Source: Hymenobacter sp. DG25A (lineage in GTDB: Bacteria > Bacteroidota > Bacteroidia > Cytophagales > Hymenobacteraceae). Taken from it: a stretch of 64,000 nt of DNA. This document shows, one piece after another, positions 7,799 through 16,479 of the stretch. The DNA lies in assembly GCF_001280305.1 (NCBI RefSeq), contig NZ_CP012623.1, forward strand, positions 3,224,001 through 3,288,000, in the 5' to 3' direction. The number at the start of each line of letters is the position of its first letter. Position 1 is the first letter of the stretch. The notes below the pieces were generated by a model that was not told the origin of the DNA, did not search any database, and saw only the letters and a list, made by a program, of their open reading frames with translations. Made by a program: the position numbers and the translations under genes.

Positions 7799-9001
7799 TT
7801 ACAGCTTTTCGTAAATAACCGCAGCGCCCTGCCCTACGCCTACACACATAGTAGCCAGGCCGTAGCGCACGTTTTCGCGGCGCTGCATTTCATGGATGAG
7901 GGTGGCCGTGATGCGGGCGCCGGAGCAGCCCAGCGGGTGCCCAATGGCAATAGAGCCGCCGTTCACGTTCACTTTCTCCGGATCCAGGTTCAGGTCGCGC
8001 ATGCAGGCAATGCTCTGAGCGGCAAAGGCTTCGTTCAGCTCAATCAGATCCAACTCATTGAGCGTGAGGCCGGCGCGGTGCAGCACTTTCTGGGTGGCGG
8101 GCACGGGGCCCAGACCCATGTACGCCGGATCGACGCCCGCCACGGCGGAGGCCACCACCCGGGCCAGCGGCTTCAGGTTGTATAGCTTGAGGGCCGCTTC
8201 ATTTACCATCATCACGGCGGCAGCACCATCGTTGATACCGGCGGAGTTGCCGGCCGTTACGGTACCATCCAGGGGCAGGAAAGCCGGGCGGATGCTGGCC
8301 AGCTTCTCCATGGTAGAGAGGCGCGGGGGCTCATCGTGGTCGAACAGGGCCGCGTCGCCTTTGGGGCTGGATACGAATACGGGCACAATTTCGCGGCGGA
8401 AACGGCCTTTCTCGAATGCCCGGTGGTATTTGCGCTGGGAGTTGAAGGCAAACTCATCCTGCTCCAGCCGCGTGATGCCGTATTTCCGGGCCACGTTCTC
8501 CGCCGTTTCGCCCATGGTGAAGGGGTGATGCAGCTTGGAGAGCTTGGGGTTGACGAAGCGCCAGCCCAGCGTGGTATCGTGGGCAGTAAAGTCACGGCCA
8601 AAGGCAGTTTCCGACTTCGCCATGGCAAACGGCGCGCGCGTCATGCTTTCGGCCCCGCCGGCCAGGTATATGTCGCCTTCGCCGGCTTTAATGGCACGTG
8701 CGGCATCCATAATGCTTTGCAGGCCGGAGGCGCACAGGCGGTTTACAGTGTTGCCGGGCACGGTAGTCGGCAGGCCGGCCAGCAGCGCCGCCATGCGGGC
8801 CACGTTACGGTTGTCTTCGCCGGCCTGGTTGGCGGCGCCCATAATCACGTCTTCAATGGCCGATTTATCCACCGAAGGATTGCGGCGCATCAGCTCGCGC
8901 AACACGTGTGCGGCCAGGTCGTCGGGACGTACGCTGCTGAGCGCACCGCCAAATTTGCCAATAGGGGTGCGGACGGCGTCCACGATATATGCAGTTTGCA
9001 T
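7799..9001 (-). CDS. Acetyl-CoA C-acyltransferase (thiolase; 3-oxoadipyl-CoA thiolase-like)
   Basis: The 400-residue degradative-type thiolase carries the acyl-accepting Cys in [10 protein letters not shown] (about residue 90), the His in [15 protein letters not shown] and the second Cys in TMCVGVGQG near the C-terminus. The segment [20 protein letters not shown] is shared with PcaF/PaaJ 3-oxoadipyl-CoA thiolases, but general fatty-acid thiolases also carry it. The enzyme cleaves 3-oxoacyl-CoA with CoA in the cytosol. No other beta-oxidation gene is adjacent; an acyl-CoA dehydrogenase lies at 22.5 kb and a 3HCDH-like protein at 32 kb. ATG start at 9001. Confidence 0.92.
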   Translation of the reverse strand: MQTAYIVDAVRTPIGKFGGALSSVRPDDLAAHVLRELMRRNPSVDKSAIEDVIMGAANQAGEDNRNVARMAALLAGLPTTVPGNTVNRLCASGLQSIMDAARAIKAGEGDIYLAGGAESMTRAPFAMAKSETAFGRDFTAHDTTLGWRFVNPKLSKLHHPFTMGETAENVARKYGITRLEQDEFAFNSQRKYHRAFEKGRFRREIVPVFVSSPKGDAALFDHDEPPRLSTMEKLASIRPAFLPLDGTVTAGNSAGINDGAAAVMMVNEAALKLYNLKPLARVVASAVAGVDPAYMGLGPVPATQKVLHRAGLTLNELDLIELNEAFAAQSIACMRDLNLDPEKVNVNGGSIAIGHPLGCSGARITATLIHEMQRRENVRYGLATMCVGVGQGAAVIYEKL

Positions 9002-9037
9002 TGGTATTGAAATGCGGTTATTCCGGTCGTTGTTGGC

Positions 9038-9045
9038 TACTTTTG
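9038..9045 (+). promoter_or_regulatory. Candidate -7 promoter element for the DUF4293 gene
   Basis: TACTTTTG is an exact TAnnTTTG match, 47 bases upstream of the ATG at 9093. No strong -33 TTG is seen at ideal spacing. Confidence 0.5.
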
Positions 9046-9092
9046 CCGGCCCGCGGCATACGCGGGCCAGTCTGAACTAGCAAAACACAAAG

Positions 9093-9569
9093 ATGATACA
9101 AAGAATCCAAAGCGTGTTCCTATTGCTGCTGGCGTTGGCCATGCTAAGCGTTGTTTTCCTGCCTATCTGGAGCAAAGTGGATCCGCTCAGCGGCCAGGAG
9201 CTCCAGCTCACCGCCACCAAGCTCACCTATGCTCACGCCGACCCCGGCATGTCAGTACCCACGGCTACCTGGCCCATTGCCGCCCTGGCGCTGGCTTCGG
9301 CTGCCGTGGCGGTTTTCGAAATCTTCCAGTTCCGCAACCGCTTCCGCCAGCTCCAGCTGGGCCTGCTGAATCTGGTCCTGATTATGGGCACCATTGGCGC
9401 CAGCTGGTACTACTCCGGCGTAGGCGAGCGGATGCTGAATGTAAAGCTGGCCGGCGCTTTCGAAGCGGGCTTTTACCTGCCCACGCTGGCACTGCTACTC
9501 AACCTGCTGGCCAACCGCTTTATCCGCCGCGACGAGCAGCTGGTGCGCAGCATGGACCGCCTGCGGTAA
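9093..9569 (+). CDS. DUF4293 family integral membrane protein
   Basis: The 158-residue protein has four predicted membrane helices: VFLLLLALAMLSVVFLPIW near the start, ATWPIAALALASAAVAVFEIF, LGLLNLVLIMGTIGASWYY, and FYLPTLALLLNLLANRFI. The opening MIQRIQSVFLLLLALAML and the NRFIRRDEQLVRSMDRLR tail are typical of DUF4293, a Bacteroidota family without known function. It is divergent from the thiolase gene and ends at a strong shared terminator. Confidence 0.85.
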   Translation: MIQRIQSVFLLLLALAMLSVVFLPIWSKVDPLSGQELQLTATKLTYAHADPGMSVPTATWPIAALALASAAVAVFEIFQFRNRFRQLQLGLLNLVLIMGTIGASWYYSGVGERMLNVKLAGAFEAGFYLPTLALLLNLLANRFIRRDEQLVRSMDRLR

Positions 9570-9589
9570 ACGCTGCTCCCCAAACACCA

Positions 9590-9633
9590 AAACAGCAAAA
9601 AGGCTTCCCTTTCGGGAAGCCTTTTTGCTGTTT
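9590..9633. terminator. Bidirectional terminator between convergent genes
   Basis: Perfect 20-bp arms (9590-9609, 9614-9633; AAACAGCAAAAAGGCTTCCC and complement) enclose a 4-base loop, with A/T tracts on both sides. Confidence 0.93.
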
Positions 9634-9653
9634 CATAGCGCAGAAGAGGCAGG

Positions 9654-10802
9654 TTAGCGGCGGGGTTGCTGATTAACGTAGTCGCGCAGGGCCTCTACAT
9701 TAGAATTGAAGTTGAACAGGGCGTACACCTGCGGAAAATTCTGCGGGTCGATAACGTGGCTGTAGGCGTATTTCGCCAGCTCCAGCCGCTGATCCTCAAA
9801 GCTGAAGGCCCGCAGCATGCGCTTCAGGTCGTCGGTGCGGATGGAGGTGCGCGCCAGCCCATCCTGCAGAATAGCCAGTTTGTCTTTATCGAAGGACTTC
9901 GTGGTGGCGGCCCGCAATAACCCATCCACTTCGGCCGGCGTCATCACGGAGCGGCTGCGGTCCTCGTAACCGGGGCGGTAGTCGTCGTTCTGGCGGGCCT
10001 GGGCGCTGTATTGCTGCAACTCTTTTATGTTAGAGTCGAAGTTAAACAGCTCATATACCTGATAGAAGTTCTTCGGATCGGCCACGTGGCTGCTGGCATA
10101 TTTGGCTAGCTCCAGGCGCTGGCTCTCAAAATCGAAGCGGCGCAGCAGGCGCTTTAAGTCCTCGGACCGGATATCCGCTTGGCTAAGCGCATCCTTGGCA
10201 ATGGAGAGCTTGCCGCTATCAAACGGCTTGGCATCCACCGCCTGAATCAGGTCATCCACATCGGCGGAGCTCATCAGGGAATTAGAGCGGCGGTTGTAGC
10301 CCGAGCGGTCCTCGTAGCGGCCGTTGCGGTCATCGTCCTGGTCCAGGTGCGAGTCGTAATCGGGGCGGCGGTCCTCGTCGCGCCGGTCGTCCCGGTCATC
10401 GTAGCGGCCGTCACGGTCTTCATACCGACCATGGTGGCCATCGTCGCGGCGCGGGCCGCGGTTGTAGCGGATAGGCACTGCCGAAACCTTGCGCAGTACC
10501 GGCGCAAAGCCGCGGCGGGCAATCAGGATATAATTCGATTCGTAGCCGGCATCCAGAAACACACGGGTCCGGTATTTCACGAAGCCCCGGCCGGCCGGAA
10601 TCCGAAACTCGGCCCAGTGAAAGCCGGGCTGCACCCGGTCAATATACACCTCGCGCGAAATAGTCCGGGTTAGCGGGCGCCCATCAAACACCAGCTCAAA
10701 CGGAACGCCATGTTCCGAAACGAAATTTACGTTGGCCGGAGCGGCCACCAGCTGCGCGGCCCATAGCAGAAAGCTGCAGCAAAGGAGTAGTGCCTTGTTC
10801 AT
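9654..10802 (-). CDS. Secreted protein with two tandem DUF4476 domains and an Arg/Asp-rich linker
   Basis: The 382-residue protein has a Sec signal peptide (MNKALLLCCSFLLWAAQLVAA) and a beta-rich N-terminal segment (about residues 25-115). A low-complexity stretch of Arg, Asp and Tyr follows (about 120-170, repeated RYEDRDGRYDDRD-like units). Two DUF4476 repeats follow (about 178-272 and 290-380), each with LKRLLRRFDFESQRLELAKYA-like and DPKNFYQVYELFNF-like segments. DUF4476 is a helical Bacteroidota domain without known activity. It probably acts in the periplasm or at the cell surface; the charged linker may bind nucleic acid, metal or polysaccharide. The two domains are close copies, indicating internal duplication. 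Confidence 0.82.
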   Translation of the reverse strand: MNKALLLCCSFLLWAAQLVAAPANVNFVSEHGVPFELVFDGRPLTRTISREVYIDRVQPGFHWAEFRIPAGRGFVKYRTRVFLDAGYESNYILIARRGFAPVLRKVSAVPIRYNRGPRRDDGHHGRYEDRDGRYDDRDDRRDEDRRPDYDSHLDQDDDRNGRYEDRSGYNRRSNSLMSSADVDDLIQAVDAKPFDSGKLSIAKDALSQADIRSEDLKRLLRRFDFESQRLELAKYASSHVADPKNFYQVYELFNFDSNIKELQQYSAQARQNDDYRPGYEDRSRSVMTPAEVDGLLRAATTKSFDKDKLAILQDGLARTSIRTDDLKRMLRAFSFEDQRLELAKYAYSHVIDPQNFPQVYALFNFNSNVEALRDYVNQQPRR

Positions 10803-10930
10803 GGCAGTAGTAACTAAGCGGGCAGCGGCTCATCCGTACCCAAGCTCGCTTATGCCAAGTATTGTGCCAATCTGGAACTATATAGTATTTCTGTATGTTC
10901 CGGCCGGCTTACTCTAAAAGCTCATGCCCA

Positions 10931-10965
10931 AAAAAGCCCTTAATCATAGTGATTAAGGGCTTTTT
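10931..10965 (-). terminator. Terminator of the PorE-like gene
   Basis: Perfect 16-bp arms AAAAAGCCCTTAATCA and TGATTAAGGGCTTTTT flank a 3-base loop just past the stop of the minus-strand gene. Confidence 0.93.
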
Positions 10966-10988
10966 ATAAATATCCATTTGATCAAATA

Positions 10989-12929
10989 TTATTGATCAAT
11001 CCGGGTGACTTTGAACTCCGTGCGGCGGTTGCGCTGGTGCTCTTCCTCCTTGCGGGCATTTTTGATAACCGGACGGGTTTCGCCGTAACCGCGGGCGGTA
11101 ATGCGGCTCTTGTCAATCCCCTTGGAAATGATGTAGTCTACCGCCGACTGCGCCCGTTTCTGGGAGAGGTTCAGGTTGTAGGCGTCCTTACCCCGGGAGT
11201 CGGTATGCGAGCTGAGCTCGATGGTGATTTTGGGGTTGTCGTTCAGGGTTTCTACCAGCTTATCCAGCTCCAGGGCCGCATCGGGGCGAATATTCCACTT
11301 GTTGAAATCGTAGAAGATATTCTCCACCACAATGGCTTTGTTCACCACAATCTTGTCCAGGGTCAGCGTGACGGGCAGGCGGATATCGTTCTGCTCATTA
11401 GGCAGCTGGTCCTGCGGGGGCACTTTGCCAATGGTACTCAGGCCCTGGCGGGCCGTGAAATAGCCGGGGCGGTCGGCCACCAGCGCGTAGGTAGTGGCCG
11501 TGTCCAGCTTGAAAGTGAACTTACCATCGGGACCGGATTTCGTTTCCTGCAGGCGCTGGCCATTGCGGCCCAGCAGCACCACATCTTCTCCGGCCAGGGG
11601 CTTGGTCTGGCGGGTTTTGCTGTCCCGCTCCAGCACGGTACCATCGGCATACAGCGTCACCAGCTTCCGCGGCTTCTTGCGGAACAGGTAGAGGTCGTCG
11701 CTGCCTTTGCCGCCGCTGCGGTTAGAGGAGAACACGCCCATATCCTTGGCCGTGAAGAACGGCGCAAAGTCGTCGCCGGGGCTGTTGATGGGTGCGGCTA
11801 GGTTTTTCACCACGCCTTTGTCCACCATAAAGATATCCAGCTTGCCCAGGCCCGGATACCCATCGGAAGAGAAATACAGCGTACCATCGGGCGCTACGGC
11901 CGGGAAGTTCTCGTTGCCGGGCGTATTGATTTTATCCCCTAGGTTTTCGGGGCTGGCAAAGCGGTTGCCCTCTTCCAGGGTGGCTTTGTACAGGTCGTTG
12001 CCGCCCTGCCCGCCGGTGCGGCTGGAGGCGAAGTACAGCGTTTTGCCATCAGGGGAAAGCACCGGCGAAAAGTCATCGGCCGTGCGGCTGTTTACCCCGC
12101 GCAGCAGCTCCGGCTCGGTCCATTCCGCTCCGCGGTAGTAGGAAACAAACAGATCCACACTCTGGAAGCCTTTCTTGGCTTCCTTCTTAGTGCCGTCGTT
12201 CGAGCGGGCGAAAATCATCATTTTGCCATCGGGCGAGTACGTAGCGCTGGCCTCGTGCATGCCGGGGGCGTTGAACTTGGCCTCCAACTTACGCACGGTG
12301 CCGCCGGTCATATTCTGCTCATCGGCAAACTTAATGGCGTACAGATCATTAAACCCTTCGCCGTTGCCCAGGTACTTCTTCCCATCCCGACCCGAGGCAA
12401 ATACCAGCTCCCTGGTTGTGGGCATAAGGGTAGCACTGAAATCCGCGGACGGCGAATTTAACGAGTCCAGGGCCTGCACTTCGTTGTTGGTCTTGAGGGC
12501 CAGCAACTCCGGTATCTGCTTCAGGTTCTTGGCTTCCAGCTCGGCGCGGGTGGCCAGGGCCTGGTTGCCGCCGGTTTCTGCATAAGCGGTGAAGTACTCA
12601 GCCGCTTCGTCGTACTTACCGTTAGCTTTCAGAGCCAACCCATAGTAGAAGCGGGCATCAGCGCTTTTCACGCCCCCATTCACGGCTGCTTTGTAAAACT
12701 CCTCACCCTGCTCTATGCGGTTAGATAAGCGGTAGGATTCCGCAATGCGGTAGTTGGAATAGGCCACGCGCTTGCCACGCTTGACATCGGCTTTATAGAG
12801 CGGAATGGCCGTTTCGTATTCGCCGCGGGTAAAACGCTTATCGGCTTTGGTAGCCTGCTCCGAAGCGCTACAGCCTCCCAGCAGGGCCGTGGTGCCGGTG
12901 GCTACCCATAGAATCAGAAATTTCCGCAT
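10989..12929 (-). CDS. OmpA-family lipoprotein with TPR, beta-propeller and carboxypeptidase-regulatory-like domains (PorE-like)
   Basis: The 646-residue protein starts with a lipoprotein signal (ATGTTALLGGCSAS, acylated Cys about residue 20). It has TPR-like helices (about 28-150), a WD40/PD40 propeller with repeated FSPVLSPDGKTLYFASSRTGG-like blades (about 160-395), a carboxypeptidase-regulatory-like domain (about 405-500) and a C-terminal OmpA domain (about 530-646; SSHTDSRGKDAYNLNLSQKRA binds peptidoglycan). This exact order is described for PorE, the type IX secretion lipoprotein linking the secretion ring to peptidoglycan. Other Bacteroidota OmpA paralogues share it, so PorE identity is likely but not proven. 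It has its own terminator. Confidence 0.85.
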   Translation of the reverse strand: MRKFLILWVATGTTALLGGCSASEQATKADKRFTRGEYETAIPLYKADVKRGKRVAYSNYRIAESYRLSNRIEQGEEFYKAAVNGGVKSADARFYYGLALKANGKYDEAAEYFTAYAETGGNQALATRAELEAKNLKQIPELLALKTNNEVQALDSLNSPSADFSATLMPTTRELVFASGRDGKKYLGNGEGFNDLYAIKFADEQNMTGGTVRKLEAKFNAPGMHEASATYSPDGKMMIFARSNDGTKKEAKKGFQSVDLFVSYYRGAEWTEPELLRGVNSRTADDFSPVLSPDGKTLYFASSRTGGQGGNDLYKATLEEGNRFASPENLGDKINTPGNENFPAVAPDGTLYFSSDGYPGLGKLDIFMVDKGVVKNLAAPINSPGDDFAPFFTAKDMGVFSSNRSGGKGSDDLYLFRKKPRKLVTLYADGTVLERDSKTRQTKPLAGEDVVLLGRNGQRLQETKSGPDGKFTFKLDTATTYALVADRPGYFTARQGLSTIGKVPPQDQLPNEQNDIRLPVTLTLDKIVVNKAIVVENIFYDFNKWNIRPDAALELDKLVETLNDNPKITIELSSHTDSRGKDAYNLNLSQKRAQSAVDYIISKGIDKSRITARGYGETRPVIKNARKEEEHQRNRRTEFKVTRIDQ

Positions 12930-13001
12930 AGAAAGTAGGATGATGGTCGGAGCCGCCTATAGGGCACGGCTTCCGGATAAGGGGTAACAAGTATACTAAG
13001 T

Positions 13002-13529
13002 TTAGGCTGCATTGTATCCCTCCGGGACGCCATTGGTGGCCGGGGCCGGAAAGTAGCGTTTCAGCCAGGTAGCGGTGGCCGGGGCCGGCCAGTGCTGCTG
13101 CAGTTCCGCGTGGGTGGTGATGGTAGCGTCGAAATACGGCGTATCGGGCTGCAAACGACCATCGGCTACGGCCGCGCGCAGCTCGCGGCGGTCCAGCTGG
13201 CACACCTGCCCGCCCAGAAGAAACGCCAGGTTCGACTTTTCCAGCAGGGTGATGCCCAGCCGGGCTTCTAACTCGTGCACAAAGCGCACGGAGGCATCAA
13301 TGGAGCAGCCACTGGCATCGGCTACGTTTTCATCCAGCCCAACGACCAGAAACTGATGATAGAGAAACGCAGCCGAGGCCTGCAGGGCCCGGCCGTGGCT
13401 GGTCCAGTCGGTGGCGAACTGCCGCAGCAGGGGCTGCACGGCCGCTTCTTCCGCCGGCGTCAGGGGCCGGTTGGCCTGGTAAATCCAGATACGCGCCGTG
13501 GGTGGTAAATCCTCAAACTGAACAAACAT
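13002..13529 (-). CDS. Conserved Bacteroidota protein of unknown function, often labelled 'ABC transporter ATPase'
   Basis: The 175-residue protein shows RIWIYQANR, a WTSHGRALQASAAF helix, VVGLDENVADASGCSIDASV and VHELEARLGITLLEKSNLAFL. It has no Walker A, Walker B or ABC signature, so the label often carried by this family is unsupported. Hydropathy suggests a soluble cytosolic protein. I recall it sitting beside CCG-type and membrane 4Fe-4S genes in many Bacteroidota, as here (13692 and 14669), which hints at a shared redox pathway. ATG at 13529 is preferred over an in-frame TTG two codons earlier. Biochemical function is unknown. Confidence 0.75.
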   Translation of the reverse strand: MFVQFEDLPPTARIWIYQANRPLTPAEEAAVQPLLRQFATDWTSHGRALQASAAFLYHQFLVVGLDENVADASGCSIDASVRFVHELEARLGITLLEKSNLAFLLGGQVCQLDRRELRAAVADGRLQPDTPYFDATITTHAELQQHWPAPATATWLKRYFPAPATNGVPEGYNAA

Positions 13530-13618
13530 GAGCAATAGAAATTTCGGGAGAAAACACGGCGCAGCCGATGCGTCAGGAGCAGCTTATCAACGCAGAAGCC
13601 CGCCGTTTTGATACAAAA

Positions 13619-13656
13619 TAACTGGTCCCGGCGGGAAGTTCCGCCGGGACCAGTTA
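13619..13656 (-). terminator. Hairpin terminator downstream of the Fe-S gene pair
   Basis: Perfect 16-bp arms TAACTGGTCCCGGCGG (13619-13634) and complement (13641-13656) enclose a 6-base loop. It lies after the CCG gene and before the conserved unknown gene, so the latter may be transcribed separately. T tract is short. Confidence 0.7.
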
Positions 13657-13691
13657 AACAATGCTTACAGGCTTTATGCTGGGGTTGATGC

Positions 13692-14588
13692 TTAGGCGTT
13701 TAGTCCCTCGGCGGAGGCAATCAGCTCGGCCAGGTCAAACACCTGCACATCCTGCTCGCGCTCCTTGTTTTTCACGCCGTCGGCCATCATCGTCATACAG
13801 AACGGGCAGCCTACGGCAATGATGCTGCCGCCGTGGTTGGAGCCGGCGGGCAGGCCCGGAGCGGTGCTTTCCACGCCGGTCAGGTTGCCCAGTACTTCGG
13901 CATTGCCGTCCAGCGTGGCCAGGGCCTCCTCGGTGCGCTCAATGTTGATGTCCTTTTTACCGGGCTCGGGCTCTTTCCACATCTGCGCGCCACCAGCGCC
14001 GCAGCAGAGGCCGTTGGTTTTGCAGCGCTTCATTTCCACCAGGTCGGCGTCCAGCACTTCCAGCACGGCGCGGGGCGCCTCGTAGATGTTGTTGGCGCGG
14101 CCCAGGTAGCAGGAGTCGTGGAAGGTAATGCGGCGGCCTTTAAACGACTCGCCCCCTTCAGCCTTCACGCGGCCGTCGTTAATGAGCTGCTGCAGGAAGG
14201 TACTGTGGTGAATCACCTCGTACTGACCGCCCAGGGCCGGGTATTCGTTTTTGATGGTATTGAAGCAGTGCGGGCAGGCCGTTACCACCGTCTTGATGCC
14301 GTAGCCATTGAGGGTGGTAATGTTCTGCATGGCCTGCATCTGAAACAGGAACTCGTTGCCGGCACGCTTGGCCGGGTCGCCGGTGCAGGTTTCTTCCATG
14401 CCCAGCACGGCGTACTTCACGCCCACATGCTCCAGAATACGCACGAAAGCCCGCGTTACACGCTTATACCGGTCATCGAAGGCCCCGGCGCAGCCCACCC
14501 AGAACAGCACTTCCGGGGTTTCGCCCCGGGCGGCCAGATCGGCCATGAGTGGAACAGAAACGGGGCGCTTGGCAGTTAGATCAGCCAT
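13692..14588 (-). CDS. (Fe-S)-binding protein with two CCG (cysteine-rich) domains, HdrB/GlpC-like
   Basis: The 298-residue protein has two CCG modules. The first includes VLFWVGCAGAFDDRY and EETCTGDPAKRAGNEF (with TACPHCFNTIKNEYP); the second includes TFHDSCYLGRANNIYEAPR and the diagnostic NGLCCGAGGAQMW. CCG domains bind unusual Fe-S clusters in heterodisulfide reductase, succinate:quinone reductase E and lactate/glycerol oxidation subunits. The next gene upstream encodes a membrane 4Fe-4S protein 80 bases away on the same strand. The two probably form a membrane-associated electron-transfer module, possibly with an electron-transfer flavoprotein. The physiological donor is unknown. Confidence 0.9.
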   Translation of the reverse strand: MADLTAKRPVSVPLMADLAARGETPEVLFWVGCAGAFDDRYKRVTRAFVRILEHVGVKYAVLGMEETCTGDPAKRAGNEFLFQMQAMQNITTLNGYGIKTVVTACPHCFNTIKNEYPALGGQYEVIHHSTFLQQLINDGRVKAEGGESFKGRRITFHDSCYLGRANNIYEAPRAVLEVLDADLVEMKRCKTNGLCCGAGGAQMWKEPEPGKKDINIERTEEALATLDGNAEVLGNLTGVESTAPGLPAGSNHGGSIIAVGCPFCMTMMADGVKNKEREQDVQVFDLAELIASAEGLNA

Positions 14589-14668
14589 TATACTTGGTTG
14601 ACGAAAGTCAGATTAAGTTGAATTCAAAGGTCTTGCGGAGCAGAGCCTCCGCAGGACGTTCAGCATTT

Positions 14669-16065
14669 TTAAGCGACGGTAGTAGCCTTGTCGGCCACGT
14701 ACAAATCATCAGCCCAGTTAAAGCGGTCTGACGGCGAGAAGGCCCAGGGAGCCCCGTTGTTCTCAATGTTGGAGAACATAACGTTGAGCGAGTTGGGGGC
14801 CGCCGACTCTTCCAGCACCAGAAAGCGGCGCATTTCCACAATGCTTTCCAGGGGGTTGATGTTCACGGGGCAGGCTTCCACACAGGCATTGCAGGTGGTG
14901 CAGGCCCAGAGTTCCTCGGGGTCACGTAGCCGCGCAGCAGGGTGTGGTTTTCTTTGTCGAGCTGCTCCTGCGGGTCGTGCTTGGCTTCTTTGCCGTAGAG
15001 GGCCGGGTCGAAAATCAGCGGGGCGTTGTACTTCTCCTCCATCCGGTCGCGCGTGTCCATGATGATTTTGCGCGGCGAGAGCAGCTTACCCGTCAGGTTG
15101 GCCGGGCATACGGAGGTGCAGCGGCCACACTCCGTGCAGGAGTAGGCATTGAGCAGGTTGGTCCAGGCCAGGTCGTTCACATCCTTGGCGCCAAACGGCG
15201 TGGGCGCTACCGCCGAGCCATCAGGGTTGGTGGCCGGAGCCGGCACCTGGTAGGTGGGGTCCATCATGGCCTTCACCTCGTGAGTGATGCTGTCCACGTT
15301 CGAGAACTGCCCCTGCGGCACCAGCCGGGAGAAGTACACGTTCGGGAAAGCCATGATGATGTGGAAGTGCTTGGACGAAGGCAGGTAGTTCAGGAACAGC
15401 AGAATACCCACAATGTGGGCCCACCAGCCCACGCGCTCTAGCACCACCAGGCTGCCCAAGCTGTCGGGCAGCAAGCCCGTGAGGAACTGGCTGATGGGGA
15501 AGGCACCGGCCAGATCTTTGCCTTCCAGCTGGTGGGCTTTCAGGTCGGCGGAGTTCATCAGGAACAGCGCCACCATCAGCACCACTTCAATGTAGAGAAT
15601 CACGTTGGCATCCAGGCGGGGCCAGGCACGCATTTCCGGACCGGAAAAGCGGCGCACACCCTGCACGTTGCGGCGCCACCAGAAGGCTGCCACGGCCAGC
15701 ACTACCAGCGCCCCCAGCACCTCATTGGTACCCGTGAGAGCGGAGTAGAGCGGCCCCATAAAGCCCAGCACCCGGTGCGTACCGAAAATGCCGTCAATCA
15801 GAATCTCAATGACTTCAATGTTAATAACGATGAAGCCGATGTAGACAATCAGGTGCAGAAAGGCCGGCGTGAGGCGTTTAAACATCTTCTGCTGCCCGAA
15901 GGCCACCAGCAGCGTTTTCCACAGCCGCTCGTTTACGTGGCCGCTCATATCCCGGTCGCGCCCGACGAGGATGTTGGCCCGTATCTTCCGTGCCTGCCAG
16001 GCAAACAGGCCAAAGCCCGCCACCGCTACCAGCAGGAAGAGAATGTTTTGGATAGAAAAATGCAC
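14669..16065 (-). pseudogene. Membrane 4Fe-4S (HdrC/NarI-like) protein with an apparent -1 frameshift
   Basis: The main frame (14863-16065, GTG start) encodes about five membrane helices, then the first cluster motif CTECGRCTSVCP (about residue 295), and continues to GYVTP before running into an unrelated tail and stop. Shifting by one base at the C/G run near 14918-14921 restores EELWACTTCNACVEACP, the second [4Fe-4S] motif, and about 70 further residues to 14669. The intact product would be about 465 residues: a quinone-linked electron-transfer subunit working with the CCG protein downstream. One base appears missing from a short homopolymer. Because both cluster motifs are otherwise perfect, I suspect a recent mutation or a sequencing error. 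Confidence 0.85.
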
Positions 16066-16186
16066 AGGAAAAATGGGTAGGTTTGGGGTTTAAGCCGAAA
16101 TATAGTCGTTATGCATAACAAACTATATCTTTTGGCCGCCGGAAAGATTTTTTTACGATACGCCTTGCAGGTTGGATTGGGTTTAC

Positions 16187-16194
16187 TACTTTTG
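16187..16194 (+). promoter_or_regulatory. Promoter -7 element of the tRNA-Phe gene
   Basis: TACTTTTG matches TAnnTTTG exactly. A TTG at 16165-16167, 19 bases upstream, is a good -33 element. The tRNA begins 34 bases after the -7 box. Confidence 0.6.
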
Positions 16195-16228
16195 TGCTCC
16201 CCAATGGCTATACGGCCTACGAGGAGAT

Positions 16229-16301
<73 letters not shown>

Positions 16302-16307
16302 CAGATT

Positions 16308-16342
16308 AAAAGCCCTGTCGGCACTTCGCCGGCAGGGCTTTT
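16308..16342 (+). terminator. Terminator after tRNA-Phe
   Basis: A 15-bp stem (AAAAGCCCTGTCGGC with GCCGGCAGGGCTTTT, one G-U pair) has a 5-base loop and a T tract. Confidence 0.88.
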
Positions 16343-16479
16343 TCGTTTACTACCTTTCCGAAGCGCCACTGGCGGAGCTTGGTCATCCGCTTAACCTGCT
16401 GGCTCTTATCCAGGCTTTCTGGCAAATTAACCTTGGCCCAGGTGGGCCGTAAGCACAGGAGAACTATTCTACTCCCGCT

